Below, piece after piece: positions 39,604 through 48,550 of a stretch of DNA of 64,000 nt (positions are counted from its first letter, which is position 1; every line of letters begins with the position of its first letter). The notes below the pieces were generated by a model. That model was given only the letters and a program-made list of their open reading frames with translations. It was not told the origin of the DNA and did no database searches. Position numbers and translations under genes: made by a program. The stretch is from Cupriavidus sp. AU9028 (GTDB lineage Bacteria > Pseudomonadota > Gammaproteobacteria > Burkholderiales > Burkholderiaceae), in assembly GCF_019795295.1 (NCBI RefSeq), contig NZ_JAIMCG010000003.1:1-64000 (forward strand), read 5' to 3'.

Positions 39604-41988
39604 TCATAGGGCGCGCGGCTGGATCGAGCCTGGCAGGATCTGGCCGCCGAATTCGCGCAGCAGGCCCTGCACGAACGGGTCGTTCTCGATGACTTCCTCG
39701 GCGGCGCGCTGCCGCTCGGCGCGTGCCTGGGCATCGGCCGCCGCCGCGGTCTCGCTGACGGCGCCGATCTCGCATTGCACGCGCACCGGCTTGCCGAAGT
39801 GCTCGCTCAAGGCCTGCGCCAGCCGCTCCACCGCACCGCCCTCGGCGATTGCTGCAACCGGCGCGCGCAGCACGAAGGTCGCGCCCTCGACACGGGCCAG
39901 TTCGGTCTGGTGCGCAAGCTGTCCAGCCAGGCCCTTCAGCGGCAGCGACGCGGCCAGCGCGGGCCAGTCGCCGGTGAACACCGGTGCGCCGGTGCTCGTC
40001 GCCGTGCTGGCCGGACCGGAGGACACCACCTGCATGACAGGCGCCGCGCTGGCAGCCGCGCGCTCGCCTTGCTCGGCGGCGGCGGCCTGTGCGGCCGGTG
40101 GGGCCGCCGCATCGCGCGGCGCGGGGCGCGGCCTTGCATGGGGCGAGGATGCCGCCGGCCTGACCGGCTCGTTGTCGAAATCCCCGTCGTAGGGGCCGAA
40201 CACCGGCAAGTCCGGAGGCAGCGATTCCCACGGCGGCACGTCGCTGCCGCCCGCGGCTTCCCAGGGCGGCGGTTCATCGTTGGCCGGTGCGGCGCCCTTG
40301 CGGGCCACCGGAGCCGGCGCAGCGGGTTCGGCGGGTGCCGCGGCCGGCGGCGCGGACTTCGGACCGGCCGCCGGGGCAGCGGGTCTGGCAGCGGGTCTGG
40401 CAGCGGGCACGGGGCGCTGCGCAGGCGCGGCAGGGGCCGGTGCGGAAGCAGCCGAGGCAGCCGCTGGCGCTGCCGCGCGACCGCTGCGAGCAGCCGATGC
40501 CTGCCGTGCCGCGGCCAATGCGGCGCGGGCCGGCGATAGCGGACGCTCGGCGGCGGCCGGGGCTGGGGCGGCCGGGGCTGCAGCGGGAGCGGGCGCAGCG
40601 GCAGCGGGCGCGGCGGCAGGCGTAGCAACGGCAGGGACAGCGGTGGCGGGCGCGGCGGCAGCGACGGGTCGCACCGTGCTGGCGACCGGCGCGGTGGCGG
40701 TGGTCGATGGGGCGGTGATCGATGGGGCGGCGGTCGATGGCGCGGCTGCCGCAGCGGGCTGCGGATCGGATGCCCGCGCCGACTGCGCGCCGGCGACCAT
40801 GGCAGGCCGCGTGCCCGGACGGGCGGCACCGGCGGCCGGCGCCGTCGAAGTCCTGGCCGGGCCAGGAGGCGCCCCCTCCGTCGGCAGGTTGGCCGGGCGG
40901 AACGCCAGCATGCGCAGCAGCGTCATCGTAAAGCCGGCGTACTCGTCTGGCGCCAGCGCGAGCTCGCTGCGGCCCAGGTTTGCCATCTGGTAGAACAGCT
41001 GCACTTCCTGCGCATCGAAGACGTCGGCCAGGCGCCGGATATCGGCGGCCTCCGGCCATTCTTCCTGCACCGAGGCCGGCACGGCCTGCGCCAGCGCGAT
41101 CTTGTGCAACAGCGAGCCCAGGTCCTGCAATGCCCCGGCGAACGACAGGCTGCGGTCGGCCATGCTGTCGGCTACCGCCAGCATGCCGGGACCGTCTTCG
41201 GCCGCCAGCGCATCGAGCAGCTGGACCAGGTAACGCTGGTCGATCGCGCCGAGCATGCCTCGCACGGCGGCCTCGGACACTTCCCCGGCGCTATAGGCGA
41301 TCGCCTGGTCGGTCAGCGACAGTGCATCGCGCATCGAGCCGCTCGCCGCCTGGGCCAGCAGGCGCAGCGCGTTGCCCTCGAAGGCGATGCCCTCGGCGGC
41401 AAGAATCCCTTCCAGATGCCCGACGATATGGCCGGGCGGCATCTGCTTCAGATTGAACTGCAGGCAGCGCGACAGCACCGTGACCGGAATCTTCTGCGGG
41501 TCGGTGGTGGCGAGGATGAACTTGACGTGCGCGGGCGGCTCTTCCAGCGTCTTCAGCATGGCGTTGAAGGCGTGGTTGGTCAGCATGTGCACTTCGTCGA
41601 TCATATAGACCTTGAAGCGCCCGACCGTCGGCGCGTACACCGCCTTGTCCAGCAGTTGCGCCATCTCGTCGACACCGCGGTTGGATGCCGCGTCCATCTC
41701 GATATAGTCGACGAAGCGTCCCGCATCGATTTCGGTGCAGGCCTTGCAGACCCCGCAGGGCTGCGCGGTGATGCCGCCGTTGCCGTCCTCGCCGGTGCAA
41801 TTGAGCGCCTTGGCCAGGATGCGCGACAGCGTCGTCTTGCCGACCCCGCGCGTGCCGGTGAACAGATAGGCGTGGTGAAGACGTTGCTGTTCCAGCGCGT
41901 GCGTGAGCGCGCGAACCACGTGCTCCTGGCCGACCAGCGTGGTGAAATCCCTGGGGCGCCATTTGCGCGCTAGAACTTGATAACTCAT
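39604..41988 (-). CDS. dnaX: DNA polymerase III subunit tau (DnaX)
   Basis: Clamp-loader ATPase and replisome organiser. Walker A GTRGVGKT at 45-52, zinc cysteines C64, C78, C81, C84, and MIDEVHML for Walker B. The AAA+ region ends near residue 370. About 220 residues of Ala/Pro-rich low-complexity linker follow (roughly 380-600), then a C-terminal domain that should bind DnaB and the alpha subunit. 794 residues. I see no A-run slippery site of the E. coli type. The ATG at 41988 is preceded by TACAATCGCCGCC, identical to surE and lacking a Shine-Dalgarno. Confidence 0.95.
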   Translation of the reverse strand: MSYQVLARKWRPRDFTTLVGQEHVVRALTHALEQQRLHHAYLFTGTRGVGKTTLSRILAKALNCTGEDGNGGITAQPCGVCKACTEIDAGRFVDYIEMDAASNRGVDEMAQLLDKAVYAPTVGRFKVYMIDEVHMLTNHAFNAMLKTLEEPPAHVKFILATTDPQKIPVTVLSRCLQFNLKQMPPGHIVGHLEGILAAEGIAFEGNALRLLAQAASGSMRDALSLTDQAIAYSAGEVSEAAVRGMLGAIDQRYLVQLLDALAAEDGPGMLAVADSMADRSLSFAGALQDLGSLLHKIALAQAVPASVQEEWPEAADIRRLADVFDAQEVQLFYQMANLGRSELALAPDEYAGFTMTLLRMLAFRPANLPTEGAPPGPARTSTAPAAGAARPGTRPAMVAGAQSARASDPQPAAAAAPSTAAPSITAPSTTATAPVASTVRPVAAAAPATAVPAVATPAAAPAAAAPAPAAAPAAPAPAAAERPLSPARAALAAARQASAARSGRAAAPAAASAASAPAPAAPAQRPVPAARPAARPAAPAAGPKSAPPAAAPAEPAAPAPVARKGAAPANDEPPPWEAAGGSDVPPWESLPPDLPVFGPYDGDFDNEPVRPAASSPHARPRPAPRDAAAPPAAQAAAAEQGERAAASAAPVMQVVSSGPASTATSTGAPVFTGDWPALAASLPLKGLAGQLAHQTELARVEGATFVLRAPVAAIAEGGAVERLAQALSEHFGKPVRVQCEIGAVSETAAAADAQARAERQRAAEEVIENDPFVQGLLREFGGQILPGSIQPRAL

Positions 41989-41995
41989 GGCGGCG

Positions 41996-42004
41996 ATTGT
42001 AGCA
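41996..42004 (-). promoter_or_regulatory. Candidate extended -10 giving a leaderless dnaX transcript
   Basis: The minus strand reads TGCTACAAT, an extended -10, ending seven bases before the dnaX ATG. Transcription would begin at the start codon. The nrdJ stop is 53 bases upstream, so this would separate dnaX from nrdJ. Confidence 0.5.
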
Positions 42005-42056
42005 AAAGGCCGCCGTCCGGCCCCGCTCGGACTCGGGTCGGGCTCGGGTCGGCAGC

Positions 42057-44579
42057 CTAGCCGCACTCCCCCACATAGCCGCAGTTGGCGCACTTGGCGC
42101 AGCCGTCGACCCGGTGCAGCGCATGGGCGCCGCATTCGGGGCAGGTCTTGCCGGCGTGCAACGGCATGGCCGGCGATGCGCCCGGGGCCGCCGCAGGGGC
42201 GCCGCCGCCTTGCCCGGCTCGCTGCGGCGAGGTGGCGAGGGGCGATCCATCGCGCGCCGCCAGGCGAGCGGCAAGAGCACTGACCGGCACTTGATTGCCG
42301 TCGCCGTCCAGGAACCCGCGCTTGATCAGGATCTGCTGCAGCGCATAGCCGATCGCCGCCACCTCGGAATCGTGGAAGCGCGGCGCCTCGCTGCCATCCT
42401 GGCGTCGCAGCGTGCCATGGCGCACGGTACCCTTGTCCCACACCACATTGCGCATGTCGGCAAGCGCCTTGGCGATCGAGCCGCCAGAGCGGGCCACCAT
42501 CGACAGCAGGCGCATGGTGGAGGTGATCCACTGCTGCCCCTCGCTGCGCTGGCCGGCCGGCATGAAGAACTCGACCGGGCGCTCGATGGTGACGGGCTCG
42601 CCGTCGATCGTGCCCGACACGCGCATGAAGTTGACCGTCAGGTAGACCGTCCGGTGGCCCTCGTAGGTCAGGTACTCGACCTTGGACGTGACGCCCTCCA
42701 GGTCGCCCAGCGGACGGCTTTCGAAGGGCCGCCGCAGCGGGTCGTCCTGCGGCATCGGGGGGACCCCGCCCGCGGGCGCAGGGGCCGCCGCGCTGCCGGC
42801 TGGCGTCACCGACAGCACCGCGCCCAGCACGCTGTTGGGCCGGTAGGTAGCCAGCCCCTTCAGTCCCGCCCGCCACGCTTCCAGATACAGGTCGCGGAAG
42901 GCCTCGTACGGGTAGTCCTCGGGCACGTTGACCGTCTTGCTGATGCTGGTGTCGATATAGGGCTGCACCGCCTCCAGCATCAGCATATGGTCGCGTGCGG
43001 ACATCTGCAGCGCGGTGACGAAGCTGTCGGGCAGCCGCTCGACATCGCCGCCCAGATGCCGGTACAGCCGCCACGCATGGTCGGCCACCTCGTAGACCTG
43101 GAAGCGGTCGCCGGCCATCCGCTTGCGGCGCTGGTAGGTCCACGAGAACGCCGGCTCGATGCCGTTGGAGGCGTTGTCGGCAAAGGCCAGCGTGATGGTG
43201 CCGGTCGGCGCGATCGACAGCAGGTGGGAGTTGCGGATGCCGTGCCGGCGCACCGCCTCCCGAATCGGCTCCGGCAGGCGCCGCGCGAATCCGCTCGCCA
43301 GCCACGCGTCGGCATCGAACAGCGGGAAGGCGCCCTTCTCGCGCGCCAGTTCCACCGAGGCCAGGTAGGCGGCATCGCGCAGGGTGCGGGCGATGCACGC
43401 GGCGAGGTCGCGCCCCGCGTCGCTGTCGTAGCGAATGCCGAGCATCACCAGCGCGCTGCCCAGTCCCAGGAACCCCAGCCCGATGCGCCGTTTGGCCACC
43501 GCTTCCGCGCGCTGTTCTGGCAAGGGCCACCAGGTAACGTCGAGCACGTTGTCCAGCATCCGCACGGCGGTGGCGGCCAGCGCCGTGAAGCCGTCGAAGT
43601 CGAAGGCGGCGCCCTCGGTGAAAGGCGCGCGCACGAACCGGGTCAGGTCGATCGAGCCCAGATCGCAGCAGCCATAGGCGGGCAAGGGCTGCTCGGCGCA
43701 GGGATTGGTCGCCTCGATCCGCTCGCAGTAGTAGAGGTTGTTATCGTCGTTGATGTGCGACAGGAACAGGATGCCCGGCTCGGCGTGATCGTAGGTCGCG
43801 TGCATGACCTGATCCCACAGGTCGCGCGCGCGCACGCGCCGGTAGACCCATTGGCCGTCTTCGCGCCGATGCGCGCCTGCCTCGATCAGCTCCGGTCCCG
43901 GCTCCGCGGCATGCACCAGCTCGATGTCACCGTCGTCCTCGACCGCCTGCATGAAGGCATCGTCCACGCCGATCGACAGGTTGAAGTTGGTCAGCTCGCC
44001 CTGGTCCTTGGCATGGATGAAGGCCTCGATATCGGGATGGTCGGCGCGCAGCACGCCCATCTGCGCGCCGCGCCGCGCGCCCGCGGATTCCACCGTGGCA
44101 CAGGAGGCATCGAACACCTTCATGAACGAGACCGGGCCGGACGCCCGCGAATGGGTGGCACGCACCAGCGCTCCGGCCGGCCGTATCGCCGAGAAGTCAT
44201 AGCCGACTCCGCCGCCGCGGCGCATGGTCTCCGCGGCCTGCGCCACGGCGGTGTAGATGGCCGGCTTGCCATCGACGCTCTCGGACACCGAGTCCCCGAC
44301 CGGCTGCACGAAGCAGTTGATCAGCGTGGCCTCGATCGGCGTGCCGGCGGCGGAATGGATGCGGCCGGCGGGAACGAAGCCGCCCTGCAGTGCATCGAGG
44401 AAGGCCGCCGTCCACCGTTCGCGCTGCGCCGGCGGTTCTGCCTGCGCAAGGGCGCGCGCGACGCGCGCACGGACCTCGCCAATGGTCCGCTCCTCCCCCT
44501 TCGCATACTTCTCGAGCAGGACTTCCAGCGAGATCTGCTGCGGCGGCAGGTTGCCCAGCATCTGTTCGTTCGCGTTCAT
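42057..44579 (-). CDS. nrdJ: Adenosylcobalamin-dependent (class II) ribonucleoside-diphosphate reductase
   Basis: Makes deoxyribonucleotides with adenosylcobalamin as radical source, so it works with or without oxygen. In the ten-stranded barrel, a first redox cysteine is C89 (LINCFVQP) and the radical-site motif NPCAEQPL has N292, C294 and E296. A TSCPD-like region ([22 protein letters not shown]) precedes a C-terminal zinc-ribbon-like tail with CPEC and CAKCANC, expected to carry the reducing cysteines. 840 residues. GGAGGG six bases before the ATG at 44579. I see no B12 box in the 160-base upstream region. Confidence 0.93.
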   Translation of the reverse strand: MNANEQMLGNLPPQQISLEVLLEKYAKGEERTIGEVRARVARALAQAEPPAQRERWTAAFLDALQGGFVPAGRIHSAAGTPIEATLINCFVQPVGDSVSESVDGKPAIYTAVAQAAETMRRGGGVGYDFSAIRPAGALVRATHSRASGPVSFMKVFDASCATVESAGARRGAQMGVLRADHPDIEAFIHAKDQGELTNFNLSIGVDDAFMQAVEDDGDIELVHAAEPGPELIEAGAHRREDGQWVYRRVRARDLWDQVMHATYDHAEPGILFLSHINDDNNLYYCERIEATNPCAEQPLPAYGCCDLGSIDLTRFVRAPFTEGAAFDFDGFTALAATAVRMLDNVLDVTWWPLPEQRAEAVAKRRIGLGFLGLGSALVMLGIRYDSDAGRDLAACIARTLRDAAYLASVELAREKGAFPLFDADAWLASGFARRLPEPIREAVRRHGIRNSHLLSIAPTGTITLAFADNASNGIEPAFSWTYQRRKRMAGDRFQVYEVADHAWRLYRHLGGDVERLPDSFVTALQMSARDHMLMLEAVQPYIDTSISKTVNVPEDYPYEAFRDLYLEAWRAGLKGLATYRPNSVLGAVLSVTPAGSAAAPAPAGGVPPMPQDDPLRRPFESRPLGDLEGVTSKVEYLTYEGHRTVYLTVNFMRVSGTIDGEPVTIERPVEFFMPAGQRSEGQQWITSTMRLLSMVARSGGSIAKALADMRNVVWDKGTVRHGTLRRQDGSEAPRFHDSEVAAIGYALQQILIKRGFLDGDGNQVPVSALAARLAARDGSPLATSPQRAGQGGGAPAAAPGASPAMPLHAGKTCPECGAHALHRVDGCAKCANCGYVGECG

Positions 44580-44656
44580 CGTCGGCCCTCCGATCCGCGT
44601 CCGGGAGCCGGCGTCGGCCCCTTCCCTTCCAGTTTGGCGCCTGCGCCGGCAGTCGG

Positions 44657-44695
44657 TTCCCCGCACTCATTCCCCGCACTCATTCCCCGCACTCA
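44657..44695. repeat. Three perfect tandem copies of a 13-base unit
   Basis: TTCCCCGCACTCA occurs at 44657-44669, 44670-44682 and 44683-44695 with no mismatch. It lies in the divergent gap between nrdJ and the SRP RNA gene, about 35 bases upstream of the predicted -10 of the latter. Confidence 0.9.
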
Positions 44696-44730
44696 AAGGG
44701 CGGGTACGGGGAGGGTACGCCGAATTGGGT

Positions 44731-44736
44731 TACAAT
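44731..44736 (+). promoter_or_regulatory. -10 box of the 4.5S RNA gene
   Basis: TACAAT, ending seven bases before the predicted RNA 5' end at 44744. The expected -35 position is G-rich and not consensus. Confidence 0.6.
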
Positions 44737-44743
44737 GCCGGTC

Positions 44744-44841
44744 GGACGGGCCTCCTCGCATGGTGGCGCGGTCAACCTGGTCAGGTCGGGAACGAAGCAG
44801 CCACAGCCGTTTTCCATCAGTGCCGAGGGTCAGGCTCGTCC
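44744..44841 (+). ncRNA. ffs: 4.5S RNA of the signal recognition particle
   Basis: 98 bases folding into one long hairpin. The ends GGACGGGCCT and AGGCTCGTCC pair along ten bases with one G-U. The conserved Ffh-binding region reads GGTCAGGTCGGGAACGAAGC, with the GGAA-type tetraloop varied to GGGAAC; the AGCAGCC continuation is intact. With Ffh it targets membrane proteins to SecYEG. In many bacteria this gene adjoins dnaX; here nrdJ lies between. Confidence 0.93.
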
Positions 44842-44908
44842 CCCTTCTTCCGCAGCAGCATGCCGCTGCTGCCTCCCGTCTTACCCCTCCCCCGTTTTTT
44901 CCCTTGCG

Positions 44909-47900
44909 TCAGAACAGCACGCCCTGCTCCGGCATGGTCCTGGCTTCGAGCTGCGCAAGCGCGATCCATTCGCCGTCCGCGGTGGCAATCCCGGCGTCCA
45001 CCGCGCGCCCCGGGAACAGCGGCCGCAGCGCGGCCACATAGCGGCGCAGCTGCCCCGCGTAGGCCGTGCGCTCCTGCGGCAGCAGGCGCAGCTTGTAGTC
45101 GATCACCACCACCCGGTCCTCGAACTCCACCAGCCGGTCGATCCGCAGCAGCCGTCCGCGCGCATCGTAGAGCTCGACTTCGTTGCGAGCCTGCCGCGCC
45201 CCGCTCGGGAACAACAGCGGCCGCAGCGCCGGCGCTGCCAGCATGCGGCGAACGATATCGAGCGCCTGCCCGACCTGTTCGCGCCACGCGCCGCGCGCCG
45301 CGGCATCGCCGGCCAGCGGGAACCAGCGCATTGCCGTGTCGATGTCCGGCACACCCTCGAAGGCCTCCGGATAGCGCGTCAATCGTTCGATCAGCGCGTG
45401 CACCAGTTCGCCATGCCGCGCCGCGGCCGCGTCGAACAGCACGCCGCCATGCGCGTCTTCGGCAGCGGGCGGCAGCACCATCTCGTCATCCGGGTCGAAG
45501 CTCGCGGCCGTCCCCATGGCGTCGGCGTCCGGCCCCGCTTCCTGCGCATCCAGCCAGCGCAGCCTGAAGTCGCTGAAGCGCACCGCGGCCGGCGCCTCGC
45601 CGTCCTGCCCGGCCACGGCACTGCCCGCATCCTCGGAATAGGCACCGATCGCCTCGCCGATGCCCGCGGCGGCCAGCCGCACATACCAGCTCCCGGCGAT
45701 CTCGCTGTCCTCCCCCTCGGCGTCGGCCTTGCCGCGCTCGCGCAGCACGCCGCTGACCAGCAGGCCCTGCTGGGCCCGCGTCATGGCCACGTACAGCAGG
45801 TTCCAGTTCTCCCGCTCGGCCAGCGCGGCCTCCGCTTCGAAGCGAGGCGCCCGTGCCAGCCCACGCTCGCTGCGCTTGCCATAGGCGGAAAAATGCACTG
45901 GCGCTTCGGCCGAGGGCGGCCAGTCGATCAGGATGCCGGCGTTGTCCGGGGGCGGCCCGCTATGGTTGGCATCCATCAGCACCACGAACGGCGCCTCCAG
46001 GCCCTTGGCCGCGTGCACGGTCAGGATGCGCACCGCGTCGATGGCACCGGCGGCGTCCGGCAGCGCATCGCTCTCTTCCGCGCTGTCGCCCAGCCCGCCT
46101 TCGTCCGGGCTCTCGTCCTCGTCACCGCGCCGGATCGCCTTCAGCTCGTCGATGAACTTCGGCAGGCTGGGATAGCGCCCGCCGTCCAGATCCAGCGACA
46201 GCTTCAGGAAGGCATCGAGGTTGGCCAGCACCTGCTCGCGGATTTCGACGGGCGCCGCTTCCGCGTAGCGCCGCCGTAGCTCGCCCGAGTGGTAGATATG
46301 GTCGATCAGATCGTGCACGGCACGGTGCGGCGCGATATGCAGCCACTCGCGCAGCCGTGGCACGGCGTCCCGCAATGCCGCCGACGCGGACTCGGGCAAT
46401 GCGCCGCTCTCCAGCACCGACCACCAGCGGCGCTCGCCCGCCAGCCGGGCAATGCCAGCGAGATCGCCATCGCTGGCGCCGCCGATCGGACTCTTGAGCA
46501 CGTGGGCCAGGTCCAGATCGCTGTCGGGCGTCATCAGGAAGGCCAGCAAGGCGGACAGGTCCAGCGCCTCGAGCGTGGCCAGCAGACCCCCGCGCCGCGG
46601 ACTCAGGCACGGGATGCCGGCCTGGCGGAAGGCGCGCTCGTAGTCGGCCAGGTACGTCTTGCGCTTGACCAGCAGCATCATGTCGCGCCAGCACGCGGGT
46701 CGCTGCCCCTGCGGTGCGCCGGCGTCGAGCACCGGTACGCTGGCGCGCAGCCGCCGCAGCCACGCGGCAACGCGACGGCCCTCTTCGAAGCGTGGCGAAT
46801 CGACCGTGGACGCGCGCGGCTGGGTCAGCGTATCGCGTCCCTCCACCGCAGGGTTCGCCGCGGTGCCGTCGCCCTCGCCATCGGCGTTGTCCTGCTCGGG
46901 CTCGCCGCTCGCCGCGCTGGCCTCCACCAGCGGCAGCAACCACACCGGTCCACCCTGCTGGTCCAGCGCGGTGGTTTGCGTGTCGTAGATCGGATAGCGC
47001 CCTTCGTCGCGGGCGGTATCGAACACCGCATTGACCCAGCGCAGCACCGCGCCGCCGTTGCGGCGGGTGCGGTTGGTGCGCAGCACGGTGGCGCCGAACT
47101 CTTCGCGCAACAGGTCGCGGGCAACGTCGAACAGGCGCGCATCGGCGCGGCGGAAGCGATAGATCGACTGCTTGGGATCGCCGACCAGAAACACCGTGGG
47201 CCGCTCGGACTGGTCCGCATAGCCGGCGAACCAGCCGCGCAGGATCCGCCACTGCAGCGGGTTGGTGTCCTGGAACTCGTCCAGCAGCAGATGCCGGTAG
47301 CGCGCGTCCAGCCGCACCTGCAGATAGGTCGCGGTTTCCTCGTCGGCCATCAGCCGCGCCGCCAGCCACTCGAGGTCACCGAAGTCCATCGCGCGCTGCT
47401 CGCCCTTGTACTGCTGATAGCGCTGCAGCAGCGCGTCGCCAAGCAGATAGAGGTCCCGATTGACCGCCAGCACCGCCGCTTCGCAACGCCGCGCCGCGAT
47501 GGTGCGCAGCGCGTCGCACAGATCGGCATGGCGACCCAGCAGGGCGTCGACCATTCCGTCGCCGCCCGCGGCCTTGACCAGCGCCGCGGTGCGGCGCAGC
47601 GAGCGCGGCTTGCCATTGCCGGTAAAGAAGGCGCTCCACAGCAGCGCGAAGACCCGCTCGGCCTCCTCGCCGCAACGGCTTCCCTGCTGCGTCCATTGAT
47701 CGATCGCATCCAGTGCCGCGCCAATCCGCTCGGCATGGGCCTGCTCGGTCTTGCCGCCCTGTCCCAGCGATTGCGCGAGGTCGCGGCATTGCGTCAGGTG
47801 CACGGCGTCGGCCAATGCCTGCGCCAGCACATCGACCCGCGCGTCGTCGCCCAGCTCCTCGGCCAGCGCCCGCTCTGGCGCGTCGGCGGCGCCGGCGTGC

Positions 47901-48550
47901 TCGCACATCGCCCAGTATTCGCTGCGCGCGTGGAACATCGCGTCCAGCAGCGCGCGCGTGGAGAACTCGCCAATGGCGTCGACCAGCCGCTCATAGGCTG
48001 CGCGGTACGGCGCGGCCTCGGCCGCCGACAGGCCGCGCCAGAACGGCGCCCACGCCTCGCGCTTCATCCGCAGCGCGTCCTCGCGCAGGCTCGCACCCGG
48101 CACGATGCCGGAGGCGAGTGGCGCCCCGCGCAACAGCGTGCCGAACCAGCCGTGGAAGGTGTCGATGGCGATGCGCGACGGGCTCGCCAGCACGCGCGCA
48201 TGCAACCGGCGCGCGCGTGGCAACGCGTCCAGCGCGGCTTGCCGGGGCAGACCGCGCTGCACCAGCGCGCCAATGACCTCGTCGTCGGGATCGGATGCCA
48301 GTTGCGCCAGCACGTCCATCAAGCGCTCGCGCATTTCCTCGGCGGCCTTGCGGGTAAAGGTAATGGCAAGGATCTGGCTCGGCTCGGCGCCGGCCAGCAG
48401 CAGCCGCACCAGCCGCGCGACCAGCAGCCAGGTCTTGCCGCTGCCGGCGCACGCTTCGACCACCACCGAGCGCCCCGGGTCGCAGGCGGCCCGGGTGAAG
48501 TCGGCTTCCGCCACCGGCTCGCCATCGCGCAGATACGGTTGCACCGTCAT
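44909..48550 (-). CDS. addA: AddA-type helicase-nuclease (UvrD superfamily I)
   Basis: 1213 residues. SF1A helicase motifs: Walker A ACAGSGKT (33-40), LLDEFQDTNPLQW, FLVGDPKQSIYRFRRAD, RILTVHAAKGLEAPFVVL and LLYVAMTRAQQGL. The C-terminus has a RecB-type nuclease region with LLRIDRLVEF and VVVIDYK. With its partner it processes double-strand breaks for RecA loading. No RecBCD-type RecC or RecD is in the window. The start overlaps the AddB-like stop in ATGA. Confidence 0.9.
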   Translation of the reverse strand: MTVQPYLRDGEPVAEADFTRAACDPGRSVVVEACAGSGKTWLLVARLVRLLLAGAEPSQILAITFTRKAAEEMRERLMDVLAQLASDPDDEVIGALVQRGLPRQAALDALPRARRLHARVLASPSRIAIDTFHGWFGTLLRGAPLASGIVPGASLREDALRMKREAWAPFWRGLSAAEAAPYRAAYERLVDAIGEFSTRALLDAMFHARSEYWAMCEHAGAADAPERALAEELGDDARVDVLAQALADAVHLTQCRDLAQSLGQGGKTEQAHAERIGAALDAIDQWTQQGSRCGEEAERVFALLWSAFFTGNGKPRSLRRTAALVKAAGGDGMVDALLGRHADLCDALRTIAARRCEAAVLAVNRDLYLLGDALLQRYQQYKGEQRAMDFGDLEWLAARLMADEETATYLQVRLDARYRHLLLDEFQDTNPLQWRILRGWFAGYADQSERPTVFLVGDPKQSIYRFRRADARLFDVARDLLREEFGATVLRTNRTRRNGGAVLRWVNAVFDTARDEGRYPIYDTQTTALDQQGGPVWLLPLVEASAASGEPEQDNADGEGDGTAANPAVEGRDTLTQPRASTVDSPRFEEGRRVAAWLRRLRASVPVLDAGAPQGQRPACWRDMMLLVKRKTYLADYERAFRQAGIPCLSPRRGGLLATLEALDLSALLAFLMTPDSDLDLAHVLKSPIGGASDGDLAGIARLAGERRWWSVLESGALPESASAALRDAVPRLREWLHIAPHRAVHDLIDHIYHSGELRRRYAEAAPVEIREQVLANLDAFLKLSLDLDGGRYPSLPKFIDELKAIRRGDEDESPDEGGLGDSAEESDALPDAAGAIDAVRILTVHAAKGLEAPFVVLMDANHSGPPPDNAGILIDWPPSAEAPVHFSAYGKRSERGLARAPRFEAEAALAERENWNLLYVAMTRAQQGLLVSGVLRERGKADAEGEDSEIAGSWYVRLAAAGIGEAIGAYSEDAGSAVAGQDGEAPAAVRFSDFRLRWLDAQEAGPDADAMGTAASFDPDDEMVLPPAAEDAHGGVLFDAAAARHGELVHALIERLTRYPEAFEGVPDIDTAMRWFPLAGDAAARGAWREQVGQALDIVRRMLAAPALRPLLFPSGARQARNEVELYDARGRLLRIDRLVEFEDRVVVIDYKLRLLPQERTAYAGQLRRYVAALRPLFPGRAVDAGIATADGEWIALAQLEARTMPEQGVLF

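Noticed and set aside
39604-41988. Programmed frameshift in dnaX
   Set aside because: No slippery A- or T-run of the needed kind followed by a stem-loop is visible on the coding strand.
41989-43530. Extension of the dnaX reading frame upstream into nrdJ
   Set aside because: The frame stays open, but nrdJ occupies another frame with conserved motifs; the conserved DnaX N-terminus begins at the ATG at 41988.
44580-44743. B12 riboswitch upstream of nrdJ
   Set aside because: The region is short, holds tandem repeats, and shows neither the B12 box nor the multi-stem layout.
42114-45041. 975-codon plus-strand open frame opposite nrdJ
   Set aside because: Antisense shadow; runs through the tandem repeat and the SRP RNA, which cannot be coding.
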